Positions 49,095 through 60,111 of a stretch of DNA of 64,000 nt are shown here, one piece after another (the first letter of the stretch is position 1; each line of letters begins with the position of its first letter). Below the pieces are notes generated by a model that worked only from the letters and a program-made list of their open reading frames with translations, was not told the origin of the DNA and made no database searches. A program made the translations under genes and the position numbers. The stretch comes from Chitinophaga sp. E66 (GTDB lineage Bacteria > Bacteroidota > Bacteroidia > Chitinophagales > Chitinophagaceae), in assembly GCA_019285755.1 (NCBI GenBank), contig CP079103.1, positions 5,737,001-5,801,000 of the forward strand, in the 5' to 3' direction.

Positions 49095-52000
49095 ATGCAT
49101 TTGAATTTGAATGGACACGGTCCGTACAGGCCGGGGCGTGCCGCAACCAAAATCTGGAAGGTTATGAAGATGACCGCTTTTTTGCTCCTTATCGGATTTC
49201 TGCACGTGAGCGGCGAAGCATTGCCGCAGAACATCACGCTCGTCATGAATAAGGCGCCCTTACGCAAAGTTTTCAAAGAGATCCGCAAGCAAAGCGGTCA
49301 CCTCTTCCTTTACGACGACAAGCTGATCAGCTCCGGGCAGAAAGCCGACGTATGGCTGACCAACGTACCGCTGAAAGAAGCGCTGGAACAGATACTCGCC
49401 AATACCGATATCGAATTCGAGATCGTGGAAAAGAATATCGTGCTCCGCCGGCAGCCCTTACCCGTTTTACGATACTTTCCCGCCGCAGACACGGCCATCG
49501 TGCCACAGGTAACGGGTAAGGTGACAGACGAAAAGGGCGAACCCCTCATCGGCACCACCGTAATGGTAAAAGGATCCAAACAGGGCGCCGTGGCAGACGT
49601 CAACGGCGTGTTCCACCTGAAGAACGTGGCAAAGGATGCCGTTCTGGAGTTCCGCTTCACCGGGTACACCTCCCGGGAAGTAGGGCTCGACGGCCGGAGC
49701 ACACTGACCATTTCACTGACAATCGACAATTCCAAACTGGAAGAAGTAGTGGTGGTAGGATATGGCGCCCAGAAGAAAGCGAACCTCACCGGCGCTGTAG
49801 ACCAGGTGAGCGGCAAAGATATGGAAGACCGTCCTGTTACCCGGGTCTCCCAGGCGTTGCAGGGTATGGTGGGAACCTGAACATTACCTCCAACACCGGC
49901 GGCGGCGCTCCTAATGCCACGCAGAACATAAATATCCGCGGTTATACGGGCATGGGCACCACAGGCGCACCGCTGATCGTGGTAGACGGAGTTCCCGGCG
50001 GCGACATCAACGCCATCAACCCTAACGATATCGAAAGCATCTCTATCATCAAAGACGCGGCTTCCGCGGCGATCTACGGCTCCAGCGCCCCCTACGGCGC
50101 CCTGCTGATCACCACCAAACAAGGCAAAGAGGCGCAGCCCCGAGGATCACCTATAACAACAACCTCAGCTGGGCAACGCCGGTCAACCTGCCGCAGATGC
50201 TCAATTCCCTTGAGTTCGCCGAGCTGTATAACGAAGCTTTCGTGAACGCTAACCGCGCCAAAGTATTCGACGATGCCACCATCCAACGCATCAAAGACTA
50301 CCAGAACGGCACGATGAAAGACGGTACCATCAAATCTCCCACCGGCAACAGCTGGCAGTCATGGAGCGGTGGTAATGCTAACAACGACTGGTTGAAAATC
50401 TACTTCAAAGACGTGGCCTTCAGCCAGCAACATAACGTAGGCGTAACCGGCGGCGGCAACAAGTCCACTTACTACGTAGGCCTGGGTTACAACGACCGTT
50501 CAGGTATGTATAACTTCGGCGATGATAAATTCAAGCGGTATAACGTTCGCGCCAATATGAGCAGCGAACTGACCGACTGGATGACCATCAACCTGAGAAG
50601 CTCCTTCACCCGCGAAGCCTTTAATTCCCCCAATACCTATGGCAACAGAACGGGCGGCAACTACATGCACCAGATCGCCCGTAAATGGCCTACCGTTCCG
50701 CTGACCAACCCGGACGGGCAGTACTCCGAAACCAGCGATGTGCTCCTGCACCTCAATGGCGGCCGCCTCAACCGCGTGAAAGACGGTACCTTCCTCACAG
50801 GTGAGTTTGTTTTCAACCTCGCCAAAGGCTGGAACCTTACCACCAACTATACATTCGACGGCTTCCGCCAGGGCGAGACCAATCATACGAAAACAGTTTA
50901 CCAGTTCATGCCTGACGGTACAACCGCCACTATCGGCGGTACTTTCCTAACGGTTTCTCCCGGTCAGACATCAACAGCGAGCATCACGTGCTCAACGCCT
51001 TCACATCCTACGAGCGCAACCTGGGCCGGCATAGCTTTAAAGCCCTGGGCGGTTACATCCGTGAGCTGACATCCTACACTTCGTTCGGCGCCAGCAACAG
51101 TCAGCTGTATTCCGATAACATTCCCGCGCTGAACCTCGCTTACGGTATCAGTCCGTCGATCTCCGACTTCGTAAGGAAGCTGGCGGTGGAAGGTTTCTTC
51201 GGAAGGATCAACTATGCATTCGACGATAAATACCTCCTGGAACTGAACGGCCGGTACGATGGTACCTCCCGCTTCCTGAACGACGTTCGCTGGCGGTTCT
51301 ACCCCGGTATGAGCGCCGGCTGGAACGTTCACCGCGAGTCGTTCTTTAAGCCGCTGGCTAAAGTGGTGAACACTTTCAAGATCAGGGGCTCATATGGTAA
51401 ACTGGGTGATCAGTCGTTCCTCGACTCCGATCCTTCCAACCCGAACTACTATCCGTTCTATCCCGCGCTGGGGACTACCCGCCCTACGAGCACCAACTGG
51501 CTTTTCGGCGGGGCACAGCAGGCGTCTGTAACACAGCCTGGCCTGGTAAACAACGAACTGACCTGGGTAACCACCAGCTCCCTGAACCTTGGCCTGGACG
51601 CGGCCTTCCTCGACAACAGGCTGACTGCCACCTTCGACTGGTACATCCGCCGGGCCAACAACTTCGCGGGGCCCTCGCAGGTGCTGCCGCTGGTGTTAGG
51701 AACGGGCGTTCCTTCCGCCAACAATACCGACATCGAAACCCGCGGGTGGGAACTGATGCTCAACTGGGCAGACCGCGTGGGCGAAGTCAACTACCGCGTG
51801 CGCGGCGTATTGAGCGACTACCGCGGCCAGGTGCTCCGCTATCCCAACCCGAACATGCTGATAACCAACTGGTACTCCGGCGAAATGATGGGTAATATCT
51901 GGGGTTATACCACTCAGGGTTATTTCAAAACCAACGATGAAGAATCGCACAGCGCGGACCAGAGCAAGATCTCCGCTGCCAACTGGACGGCCGGCGATAT

Positions 52001-52580
52001 CCGCTATGCTGACCTGAATGGCGACGGCGTGATTGACTGGGGAAACAACACGCTGGACAATACCGGAGACCGCAGGGTTATCGGCAACAGCACGCCCCGT
52101 TATGCCTACAGCCTGATCACAGAAGCTAACTGGAAAGGGTTCGATGTATATGTATTCCTCCAGGGCATCGGCAAACGCGATGCCTGGGTAGGTTCCAACT
52201 ACTTCTGGGGCATTATCGGCGACGAATGGCAGAGCTCTCCCTTCACCGTTCACCGCGACCGCTGGTCGCCCACGAACACAGAGGGTTACTTCCCCAAGTT
52301 CTATATGAGCGGCGAGAATGGAAAGAATACGCAGACGCAGACCAAATACCTGCAAGACGCGTCCTACCTGCGCATTAAGAACGTGCAGCTGGGTTATACG
52401 CTGCCCGCGCACCTCATCAGCCGCATCAAAGCACAGAAAGTACGGATGTACGTGAGCCTGGAGAACCTGGCTACCTTCACCGGCCTCGTCAAAACGATGG
52501 ACCCCGAATTGTCTATCGGCGACGCCAAAATCTATCCGCTGCAACGGACATATTCCCTCGGTTTGAATGTTAGTTTCTAA
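49095..52580 (+). CDS. SusC-type TonB-dependent transducer with STN domain (4)
   Basis: About 1162 residues. Signal region (MKMTAFLLLIGFLHVSGEA), STN domain (KAPLRKVFKEIRKQSGHLFL; VPLKEALEQILANTDIEFEI), CarboxypepD_reg-like domain (VTGKVTDEKGEPLIGTTVMV), the TonB-box region EEVVVVGYGAQKKANLTGAV, plug (ESISIIKDAASAAIYGSSAP) and barrel to LGLNVSF. Three breaks: about 49877 (G-run), 50140 and 50960. It follows the second sigma/FecR pair, so it should be that pair's transducer. susD4 begins 18 nt after. Confidence 0.93.
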
Positions 52581-52598
52581 GCAAAAAAATTGAAGACA

Positions 52599-54384
52599 AT
52601 GACACTGAAAAATATCATCGGGATGATGGCGCTGGCGGTGGCAACGTTCACCTCCTGCAAAAGGACTTCCTGGAGCGCGCACCGGAAACGAGCATCAGCG
52701 AAGCGGAGTTCTGGAAAAGCACCAATGATCTGAAACTGTACGTCAACAGTTTCTATAACAACGCTACCCTGCTGCCGCACTACGGACTGGGCGCTTTCGG
52801 TACCATCGGCATCTATGGCCTGGATGCTGATCAGGGCAGCGACAATATGATCAGTATGGGTGTAAACGGCGTGCTGAACGCCGAAAGGACGGTACCTTCC
52901 ACCGGTGGCGACTGGAGCCAGGAAACTGGGGCATCATCCGCAGCGCCAACTATTTCCTCGCCAACTACGGCCGTGTTAACGACAGCTGGGACAACGTGAA
53001 ACCTTACGTTGGCGAAGCCCTCTTCTTCCGCGCTATGATGTATTACAACCAGATGCGCAGCTTCGGCGCACTGCCCTGGATCAATACCCCGCTGAAGCTG
53101 ACGGACTCCGTGGCGCTTTATGGCCCGCGTTTGCCCAGGAACCAGATTGCGGATTCCATCCTCAACGACCTGGACAAGGCGATCGAATACCTGCCTGCCA
53201 AGGCCGCTGCGCAAACATCCCGTGTGTACAAAGAGCTGGCCATGGCCTTCCAGGCACGGGTGGCTTTGTATGAAGGCACCTGGGAGAAATACCATGCGGG
53301 GACCGACTTCGGCGTGCCCGGCTCCAACGGCAGCAAGTTCCTCCAGAAAGCGGCATCGGCCGCGCAGGGCGTGATCAACAGTGGGCTATTTACACTGGAT
53401 AACGCAGGTACGGCCGATGGATACTGGCGCTTGTTCAACCAGGCCGATTACAGCGGCAGCAAAGAGATTATGTTCTTCCGCAAATTTGACCTGGCGCTGG
53501 GCCTGAACCACAACTGGCACCGTTTATACCTCCAGCGGCGCAGGGCGCGGCATGACCAGGAACCTGGTAGATGCGTACCTCTGTACAGACGGTTCGCCCA
53601 TCGCGCTGAGCCCGCTGTACCAGGGAGACGATTCCCTGCTGCGCGTAGTCGCCAACCGCGATCCCCGTCTCTCCCAAACCATGTACGTGCCCGACGGCAA
53701 GCATATCATCACCAGCAACCAGCCCCAGGGCGCGCCGAACATGCTGTTCGAGATACCGTCTTTCAGCCAGGCGAACGAAGGCAAGCCAGCCACCGGTTAC
53801 CAGGTATATAAAGGGCATAATACTGACTACAATCAACAGAATGCCGGTAACCTCGGTATTACGGCGGTGATCTACTTCCGCTACGCGGAATCGCTGCTGA
53901 TCCTTGCTGAAGCGAAAGCGGAACTGGGAACCCTCACCCAGGCCGATGTAGACCTGACCATCAACAAACTGCGCAGCCGCGTGGGCATGCCAGCGCTCGA
54001 TCTGGCCAACATCGCACAGGATCCCAATTGGGAATTCCCGCACTGGGAGCCGTGATCAACGAAGTTCGCCGCGAAAGAAGAGTAGAACTGGCCTGCGAAG
54101 GCTTCCGGAAAGATGACGTGTACCGCTGGGCGGCCGCAGATGAGCTCATTGTCGGCAAAAAGCCCAAAGGCGCGAAGAAGAACCAGTGGACCACCCTGGT
54201 GCCTGCCGCGCAGCTCGACTTCTACCCGGTGGATGATAACGGCTACATCGAGCTGTTCAAGAATATCGCGGCCATGGCCAACGGGTACAAGTTCCGCATA
54301 GACCGCGACTACCTCAACCCGCTGCCGACCAACGAGCTGACCCTGAATCCGAAACTGGGACAGAATCCGGGCTGGCCGAAATAA
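52599..54384 (+). CDS. SusD/RagB-family nutrient-binding lipoprotein (4)
   Basis: About 595 residues. Lipobox TFTSC, then (after adding one A near 52663) KKDFLERAPETSISEAEFW, the TPR-like core (GEALFFRAMMYYNQMRSFGA) and the end AVIYFRYAESLLILAEAKAE, RRVELACEGFRKDDVYRW and KLGQNPGWPK. Breaks near 52663, 52920, 53515 and 54030. The region 53515-53535 needs one extra or two missing bases. Partner of SusC4. Confidence 0.92.
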
Positions 54385-54428
54385 CCGATCAATAGCCGTT
54401 AGTAGCTACTCTGTTCAAATCGTGGCGT

Positions 54429-54463
54429 GGGGCTGTCTCAAAACATGGAGACAGCCCCTTTTT
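54429..54463 (+). terminator. Intrinsic terminator of the susC4-susD4 operon
   Basis: Perfect 11-bp stem GGGGCTGTCTC / GAGACAGCCCC (54429-54439, 54448-54458), 8-nt loop, then TTTTT. Confidence 0.9.
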
Positions 54464-54546
54464 GGGCCCAGTCCCAGACTTAAAGGCGCTAATCACTATC
54501 TAATTTGCTTCTCAACTGCCTGAATTCAGCATCAAAACGCTTATAT

Positions 54547-54618
54547 ATCCTACCTATGTCCTACCTATATCCTACCTATGTCCTACCCTTATAAGGGGTA
54601 GGACATAGGTAGGATATA
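54547..54618 (+). repeat. Structured 11-nt repeat element, copy D (no conserved core)
   Basis: Direct units TCCTACCTATG, TCCTACCTATA, TCCTACCTATG and TCCTACCCTTA run from 54548 to 54591. The reverse arm at 54596-54618 is the exact complement of 54566-54588, a 23-bp perfect stem with a 7-nt loop. The 11-nt period and the ATCCTnC unit core match copies A-C at 24.8-25.3 kb, but the 30-nt conserved loop is absent. Confidence 0.8.
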
Positions 54619-54873
54619 CCCGCAACATTCCTAAGACAAATTTAGGATATTATGCCAGCCTGGAGCTGACAAGGATAAGGGTAAATGCAGACTAGAAGCC
54701 AACCAGCCGGAAACAAAAGGCGATGTTCAGGTCGTTCAGATTGCTTTGAGGCGGCGCTTTTCCGTTTCATACCTCGATATGTGCCGTAAAGGCCCGGAGA
54801 TGTCCATTGATGGGGAGGGGTTAAAACAATACATTCGTTCATTTGTAATAACTGAACGCTAAACCGAACTACC

Positions 54874-56279
54874 ATGGAGAATAATTTCGACGTCATCGTC
54901 ATCGGTTCCGGGCCGGGAGGGTATACCGCCGCCATCCGCGCCGCCCAGCTGGGCAGCAGCTGCGCCATTATCGAGAAGTACCCCGTGCTGGGGGCACCTG
55001 CACCAATGTAGGTTGCATACCGTCCAAAGCGATGCTCGACAGCTCGGAGAACTATGATATCATCCAACATAAAGCCGCAAAGCAAGGAATACATGTGAAC
55101 GGGGTGGATATCAACTTCGGTGAAATGGTCTCCCGCAACAGGAGCGTCGTGAAGCAAAATAACGACGGACTGGTGTTCCTGATGAAAAAGAACAAGATCC
55201 AGACGTTTTACGGCGTGGGCACGATCGGCAAAGGAAAGAAAGTTACCGTACAACAGTCAGACGGAAAAACAGTGGAGCTGACCGGTAAGAACATCATCAT
55301 CGCCACCGGCTCCAAACCATCTACCCTGCCGGGCATCACGATCGACAAACAACGTATCATCACCTCTACCGAAGCCCTTTATCTCAAAGACATGCCCAAA
55401 ACGATGACCATTATCGGCGGCGGGGTGATCGGGGTGGAAATGGCTTCCATCTTCCACCGCATCGGGGTAAAAGTGACGATCCTGGAATACGCCAAAAGCC
55501 TTATCCCCACCATGGATGCGGAATTAGGAAAGGAATTGCAGAAGATATTGGCCAAATCCGGTATTGAAATACTGACAGGATGCGCCGTGAAGGGAGCTGT
55601 CAATAACGGGCAGGACGTAACGACCACCTACGCCGACCCCTCCGGCAAAGACGTATCCGCAACGGCAGAATACTGCCTGGTCGCGGTAGGGCGCAGACCG
55701 TACACGGAAGGCCTCGGCCTGGAAAATACGGGCGTAAAGACTGACGAGCGAGGCCGCATCGTGACGGACGAACATCTTCAAACCGCCGAAGCCGGTATTT
55801 ATGCCATCGGAGACGTGGTGAAGGGCGCAATGCTGGCCCACAAGGCGGAAGACGAGGGCGTGATGGTAGCGGAGACGATCCATGGCAAGGCGCATCATAT
55901 CAACTACAATTGCATTCCGTCTGTCGTATACACCTGGCCGGAAGTGGCCGGCGTGGGATACACGGAAGAGCAACTGAAAGAAAAGAACATCCCCTACAAT
56001 AAAGGCAAGTTCCCCTTCATGGCCAGCGGCAGGGCCCGCGCTTCAGACGACACCGAAGGTTTTTCCAAAGTATTGTCAGACCCGAAATATGGAGAGATCC
56101 TCGGTGTGCATATCATAGGAGCCCGCGCGGCGGACCTGATCGCGCAGGCCGTTACCGCCATGGAATTTGAGCTGACGGATATGGAGCTGGGTAAGATATC
56201 CTATGCCCACCCCACCTTCTCTGAAACGCTTAAAGATGCCTACCTGGCGGCGTCTGGCCGTGGGGCGATCAACTTCTGA
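54874..56279 (+). CDS. lpdA: Dihydrolipoyl dehydrogenase
   Basis: FAD/NAD flavoprotein (E3) that reoxidises dihydrolipoamide of 2-oxoacid dehydrogenases and the glycine cleavage system. About 469 residues. FAD motif VIGSGPGGYTAAIRAAQLG; the redox disulfide in GTCTNVGCIPSKAM (after adding one G to the G5 run near 54990); NAD motif IIGGGVIGVEMASIFHRIG; GIYAIGDVV; C-terminal catalytic HPTFSETLKDAYLAA with the His-Glu dyad. One break only. It stands alone without E1 or E2 genes, so which complex it serves is unknown. Confidence 0.95.
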
Positions 56280-56305
56280 CCCTTTCGCTCATCAAAACAA
56301 CAGCT

Positions 56306-56790
56306 ATGATATGGAAGCGTATTTTTATCGGTTTGATCATCGTTCTTGTTGTCATCCAGTTTTTCCGCCCCACACCGAATAAGGCTGCAGGGGTGTCCGA
56401 CAATGACATCGCCCAAAAGTTTCCTTTGCCTGATAACGTGGCGGCCATCCTGCAGCGCAGCTGCAACGATTGCCACTCCAATAACACGGCGTACCCTGGT
56501 ATTCCAACGTGCAGCCCGTTGCCTGGTGGCTCGACAAACATGTGCGCGACGGAAAGAAGAAGCTTAACTTCTCCGAATTCCTGAGCTATCCCCTCAAGCG
56601 GCAGGATCACAAGCTTGAAGAAACGATCGAACAGATCCAGGAACATGAAATGCCGCTGGCATCGTACCTGATCGTACACCGGGATGCGAAACTGTCGGCT
56701 GATCAGATCAGGCTCCTAACCAACTGGGCCAATGGTCTGCGTGCCGGCATCCAGGCTGAAATGCAGCAGGAGGCAAAGGCGGCTATGTAA
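56306..56790 (+). CDS. Haem-binding domain (cytochrome c-like) protein
   Basis: About 162 residues. One N-terminal TM (IFIGLIIVLVVIQFF), then a haem-binding domain with CNDCHSNNT (CxxCH, haem c attachment) and, after adding one C near 56496, YPWYSNVQPVAWWLDKHV and LNFSEFLSYPLKRQ. This is the Haem_bd domain of Bacteroidota exported proteins. The His of CxxCH and a distal Met in EMPLASYL are candidate axial ligands. Partner unknown. It follows lpdA by 26 nt. Confidence 0.88.
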
Positions 56791-56806
56791 AAGAGGTTTA
56801 GTAAAG

Positions 56807-56835
56807 AAAACCGGCCCGATGAGGCCGGTTTTTTT
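56807..56835. terminator. Bidirectional intrinsic terminator
   Basis: Perfect 10-bp stem AAAACCGGCC / GGCCGGTTTT with a CGATGA loop, followed by TTT (plus strand) and with an A-run upstream that gives T's on the minus strand. It lies between the convergent haem-binding and MscS genes. Confidence 0.85.
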
Positions 56836-56850
56836 ATGCGTGGATATAAT

Positions 56851-57913
56851 CTACGAAAGCGATGGCGCGGCCGTTTGCCGGAGGTATAGTGTTTGCGTAG
56901 GATGTGCGAATTGGATGCCTTCCTGCGGAACGCGGCGAATATATCCAGGTTGACGGACTGCTGTTTGTCCATAAACAGCACATAGTCAGGGCTTTGGATG
57001 TAATAGACCAACTCAAAGTTCAGGCTGGATTCCCGAATCCTGCAAAATGTGCCCTGTCGAAAGTTACGTCTTCCTGGCTTTCCACCGCACCGCGTAGTAT
57101 CGCGGGAATAATGGTCATTTTCTCTTCCGATGTCTGATAGGTAACGCGCAGTTGGGTTACTACCCTTCTGCGTTCCATCCGCTTGTAATTGTGGATGCGG
57201 GAATTGGTAAGGTCGGTGTTGGAGCAGACGAGTTGTTCGCCGTTGAGGGTGCGGATACGGGTGGTTTTGATACCGATGTATTCGATGACGCCCAGCTTAT
57301 CATCCACCAGTATAAAATCCCCGATCTCGAAAGGCCTGTCGAAGAAGATGACGAAATAGCTGAACAGGTCGCCCAGGATTGTTTGTGCTGCCAGGGCGAT
57401 GGCGATACCCCGATCCCGAGCCCCGCGATAAGTGTGGTGACGTTGTAGCCGAGGTTACTGATGAAGGACAGGATGCCGAGGGTCCAGATAAAGAAATTGA
57501 CGATGAGAATGAGGCCGTTGGCTTGTTTTTCTTTTGTCTCGCTATTATCCTGCCGTTTGATATAACTGAAAACGAACCGGCGGAACAAGGCGCTGATGCC
57601 ACGGAGCACGAAGTAGGTCATAGCGGCCAGGAATGCTACGCGGATGACGTTGCGTAACTGTACCGGTAGTGACAGCGATTGCAAAGCGGACCACGTGGCC
57701 AGGACGTAGAGCGCGGGAATGAGGGTTTTGCCGGCCAGGCGGATGATGAAATCGTCCCGGTACGGGCGGTACCGGCAGTCCAGCGTAGTAATCTTTTGAG
57801 GACGATGCCGCGGAGGAGGCGGATAAGGGGAAAGAAACGAGGATGATGGCTGTGGCGGTGATCCAGGCTGCAATAGAATTGCCTGCCCATGTCTGGTGTA
57901 ATACATTTTCCAT
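56851..57913 (-). CDS. MscS-family mechanosensitive ion channel
   Basis: About 354 residues. Several TM helices (MENVLHQTW start; IAAWITATAIILVSF; VIRVAFLAAMTYFVLRGIS; LILIVNFFIWTLGILSFISN), then the pore helix, which after repair near 57415 reads TTLIAGLGIGGIAIALAAQ. The beta domain follows (DDKLGVIEYIGIKTTRIRTL; LVCSNTDLTNSRIHNY), and a C-terminal alpha/beta domain ends near PTQTLYLRQ. It releases solutes on hypo-osmotic shock. At least five one-base breaks, about 57825, 57790, 57415, 57310 and 56930. The stop at 56851 comes from the repaired frame. Confidence 0.88.
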
Positions 57914-58150
57914 GTCTTTCTTTTTGTGGTGGAAAACCGGTTAACGAATGGCCGCAATAGGAATATTACCGCTTGGTAGTTGCAGGGGACATTGCTGAAA
58001 ATATCCGTCCTGCTATTATCCGCATCCCATGAAGGGAGCGTATCGGGCAAATATAGGGAATTGAGGATGGAGGGGCAAGTTAAGATAAGGTGAAAACTGC
58101 GCCCCCATGACGAAAAGTACCATGAGAGCGCATTAGGCTCCCAGAATAAA

Positions 58151-58490
58151 TTACTGAAGCGGCGGTGCTACAACCGGCACTCCAAGTTGATAGTTTTTAT
58201 ACCACAAGTTCAGGCCTTGAAAAATACGCTGTTCCATCTCTGCTATATATCGATCAGCTGAAAAATCTTTAGGATAATGTTCGCTCCCTCCCGTTTTTAT
58301 TTCCCCAATTTCCAGATAATCGCGGTAGCAACCCCACAAATCCAGTTCGTGGCATGTGAACGCAGTTGTGTTAACTATCTTTTCAATTTCGACAAATCCA
58401 TCATAGGGACTATACAAATGGGCCTGAACTCTTTTGATGATGGATATAATGTAATATTCAAGCGTTTTCTTTAAAATTCAATTGGGTCAT
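58151..58490 (-). CDS. Hypothetical small protein
   Basis: About 112 residues. A first piece MTQLNFKENA from the ATG at 58490 must be joined, with one added base near 58460, to LEYYIISIIKRVQAHLYSPY and on; without the repair only a fragment starting at 58417 is visible. It contains a Cys-His pair (TAFTCHELDLWGCYRDY) and ends PVVAPPLQ. No family recognised. The gene is AT-richer than its neighbours. Confidence 0.5.
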
Positions 58491-58551
58491 AAAGGGATAA
58501 ACTATTAATGGGAAATATTGTCAAAATGGATTAAAATACTACCAGCTGTCG

Positions 58552-58592
58552 GTAAAAAAGCGAAAAGCGCCGGTAATATCGGCGCTTTCGCG
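58552..58592 (-). terminator. Terminator downstream of tRNA-Met
   Basis: On the minus strand, GCGAAAGCGCCG pairs with CGGCGCTTTTCGC (one bulge) and is followed by six T. It begins about 10 nt past the tRNA 3' end. Confidence 0.75.
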
Positions 58593-58601
58593 AAATTTAA
58601 G

Positions 58602-58672
58602 TGGTCCCACTGGCTTGAACCAGGGACCCCTGATTATGAGTCAGATGCTCTAACCAACTGAGCTATAGGACC
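58602..58672 (-). tRNA. tRNA-Met (CAT)
   Basis: Minus-strand cloverleaf: acceptor GGTCCTA / TGGGACC, D-arm GCTC...GAGC with AGTTGGTTA loop, anticodon arm TCTGA-CTCATAA-TCAGG (anticodon CAT), T-arm with GGTTCAAG. CCA is not encoded. It is only 71 nt; the T-loop has six bases and the T-stem lacks one base, consistent with two missing bases (T and G). CAT could also mean Ile2, but the anticodon arm looks like elongator Met. Confidence 0.9.
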
Positions 58673-58787
58673 GGTCCTTTGTCAGGACAAAAATGTATAA
58701 CAAACTTTTATGGGTTACGCCCTTTTCAGGGGATGGCAAAAGTAAATATTTTTTCTTCATTCCGTCACAAATTTTTGACGTGTCGCG

Positions 58788-58795
58788 TACATTTG
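58788..58795 (+). promoter_or_regulatory. Promoter -7 box for the HAD phosphatase
   Basis: TACATTTG is an exact TAnnTTTG match ending 7 nt before the ATG at 58803, which would give a leaderless or nearly leaderless mRNA. No well-spaced TTTG is seen upstream. Confidence 0.35.
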
Positions 58796-58802
58796 TCAAA
58801 CC

Positions 58803-59424
58803 ATGCAAGGAATAAGACACATCATTTTTGACCTCGGCGGGGTCATTCTCAATATCGACATCAGCCTTACCGCCCGTGCTTTCGAAGCGCTCGGCGTGGA
58901 GGATTTCGGGAAACATTACTCCAGGCCCACGTCAGCACCCTGTTCAATGACCTGGAGACCGGTAAGGTCCAGGAGGCGGAATTTGTGCATAAAATGAAGT
59001 GCGTACTGCCGGAAGGAGTGACCGACCAGCAGGTGATCGATGCCTGGAACGCCCTGCTGCTGGATTACCCGGTGGCGCGGCTGCAACTCCTGCAACAGCT
59101 GCGGAATCAGTATGATCTCTTCCTGCTTAGCAATACGAACGCCATCCATATGACGGCTTTCAATAAAATCCTTGAAAAAGAGCGAGGCATTCCTTCGCTG
59201 GCAGCCTTTTCGATAAAACCTACTATTCTCACCTCATGGGCTGCCGGAAACCGGAACTACGGGCCTGGCAGATGGTGCTGGACGAAAACGGGCTGAAGCC
59301 TGAGCACACCCTTTTCATAGACGATACACTGTCCAACGTGGAAGCGGCGCGGCAATTGGGCATACAGGCGATACACCTGCAGGCGCCCTCCACGATATTG
59401 GATATCTTCCGTCCGAAAGGCTAA
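58803..59424 (+). CDS. HAD family phosphatase (HAD-IA, YihX-like)
   Basis: About 208 residues. Motif I IIFDLGGVILNIDISLTA, motif II FLLSNTNAIH, the motif III Lys in GCRKPELRAWQMVL, motif IV HTLFIDDTLSNVEAARQLG. The FDLGGV start is typical of alpha-D-glucose-1-phosphate phosphatase-like proteins; the substrate is not fixed. Breaks near 58922 and 59205 are one base each. Confidence 0.87.
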
Positions 59425-59427
59425 GTT

Positions 59428-59697
59428 TTACTTGATTTCCTCGAAGTCGATGTAATCGCCTTCATCGCGCTTGCGCACGGCTTCCTGAGGTTTGGGCGGC
59501 ATTTGCGGCGCAGCCTGCTGCTGTTGCTGCTGGTACTGGTTTTGTTGCTCGTACTGCTGGCGCATGGCGTCCTGCATGTCGCGCATTTGCCTGCGCACCT
59601 GTTTGGTACCGCGGTATACGGGGATGATGAACTCGAATATCAGTTTATATAAGAACCATCCCGCGAGGATGTAAAATATCAGCTTTAAAAGAGACAT
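59428..59697 (-). CDS. DUF4834 family membrane protein
   Basis: Intact, 89 residues. One N-terminal TM (LLKLIFYILAGWFLYKLIFE), then a basic helix (TKQVRRQMRDMQDAMRQQ), a polyglutamine-rich stretch (QQNQYQQQQQQAAPQ) and the acidic end DEGDYIDFEEIK. This matches the DUF4834 pattern of Bacteroidota. Role unknown. Confidence 0.8.
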   Translation of the reverse strand: MSLLKLIFYILAGWFLYKLIFEFIIPVYRGTKQVRRQMRDMQDAMRQQYEQQNQYQQQQQQAAPQMPPKPQEAVRKRDEGDYIDFEEIK

Positions 59698-59781
59698 GTT
59701 GCAAAGATAGCAGATACCCCTTTTTTTCGGTCGTTTTTAAGATTTCTTTAACGATCGGTCCAGTGCGGCTGAGCATGGCTG

Positions 59782-60111
59782 CTACTTCGAGGCTGACCTT
59801 TTGTTAAACTCCCAGGTCAGTTTACGGTAATTTACTGCGTCGATGATCGTTCCGATGAAACAGAACCCCAGGGTGAGCAGGTACAGGATACCGAACAGGA
59901 TCTGATCGAGGAGGAAGCGATGGATGCCCGCGGGGCCGATGAATCCGACCAGGCAGGTAAGGAGAATGGTCTGAGGGTCTTTACGGCGGGATTGATAAAG
60001 CAGCAGGAATTTCTTCCGGGTATCGGGATCGAATTTCTTAGTCAGCTCGTCGAGCCAAACCATTTCTTCCTGGTCGATGCCGGGCAAAGCGGCGTAATAA
60101 TAGTTATCCAT
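59782..60111 (-). CDS. TM2 domain-containing protein
   Basis: Intact, 109 residues from the ATG before DNYYYAALPGIDQEEM. A soluble N-terminal part (ELTKKFDPDTRKKFLLLYQS) is followed by two TM helices joined by the TM2 signature (CLVGFIGPAGIHRFLLDQIL; GILYLLTLGFCFIGTIIDAV). It starts 8 nt inside the DUF2752 gene, so the two are translationally coupled. Role unknown. Confidence 0.83.
   Translation of the reverse strand: MDNYYYAALPGIDQEEMVWLDELTKKFDPDTRKKFLLLYQSRRKDPQTILLTCLVGFIGPAGIHRFLLDQILFGILYLLTLGFCFIGTIIDAVNYRKLTWEFNKRSASK

Larger units (their letters stand above)
54385..54873. other. Intergenic region susD4-lpdA
   Basis: No supported gene in 489 nt. It holds the terminator at 54429 and the repeat element D at 54547. 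The remainder before lpdA is unremarkable. Confidence 0.6.

Noticed and set aside
51696..52682. 328-codon minus-strand frame opposite susC4
   Set aside because: Antisense shadow; no recognisable protein.
26552..54384. The SusCD locus as a recently transferred genomic island
   Set aside because: No integrase, tRNA junction or direct flanking repeats were seen, and base composition looks like the rest of the window.
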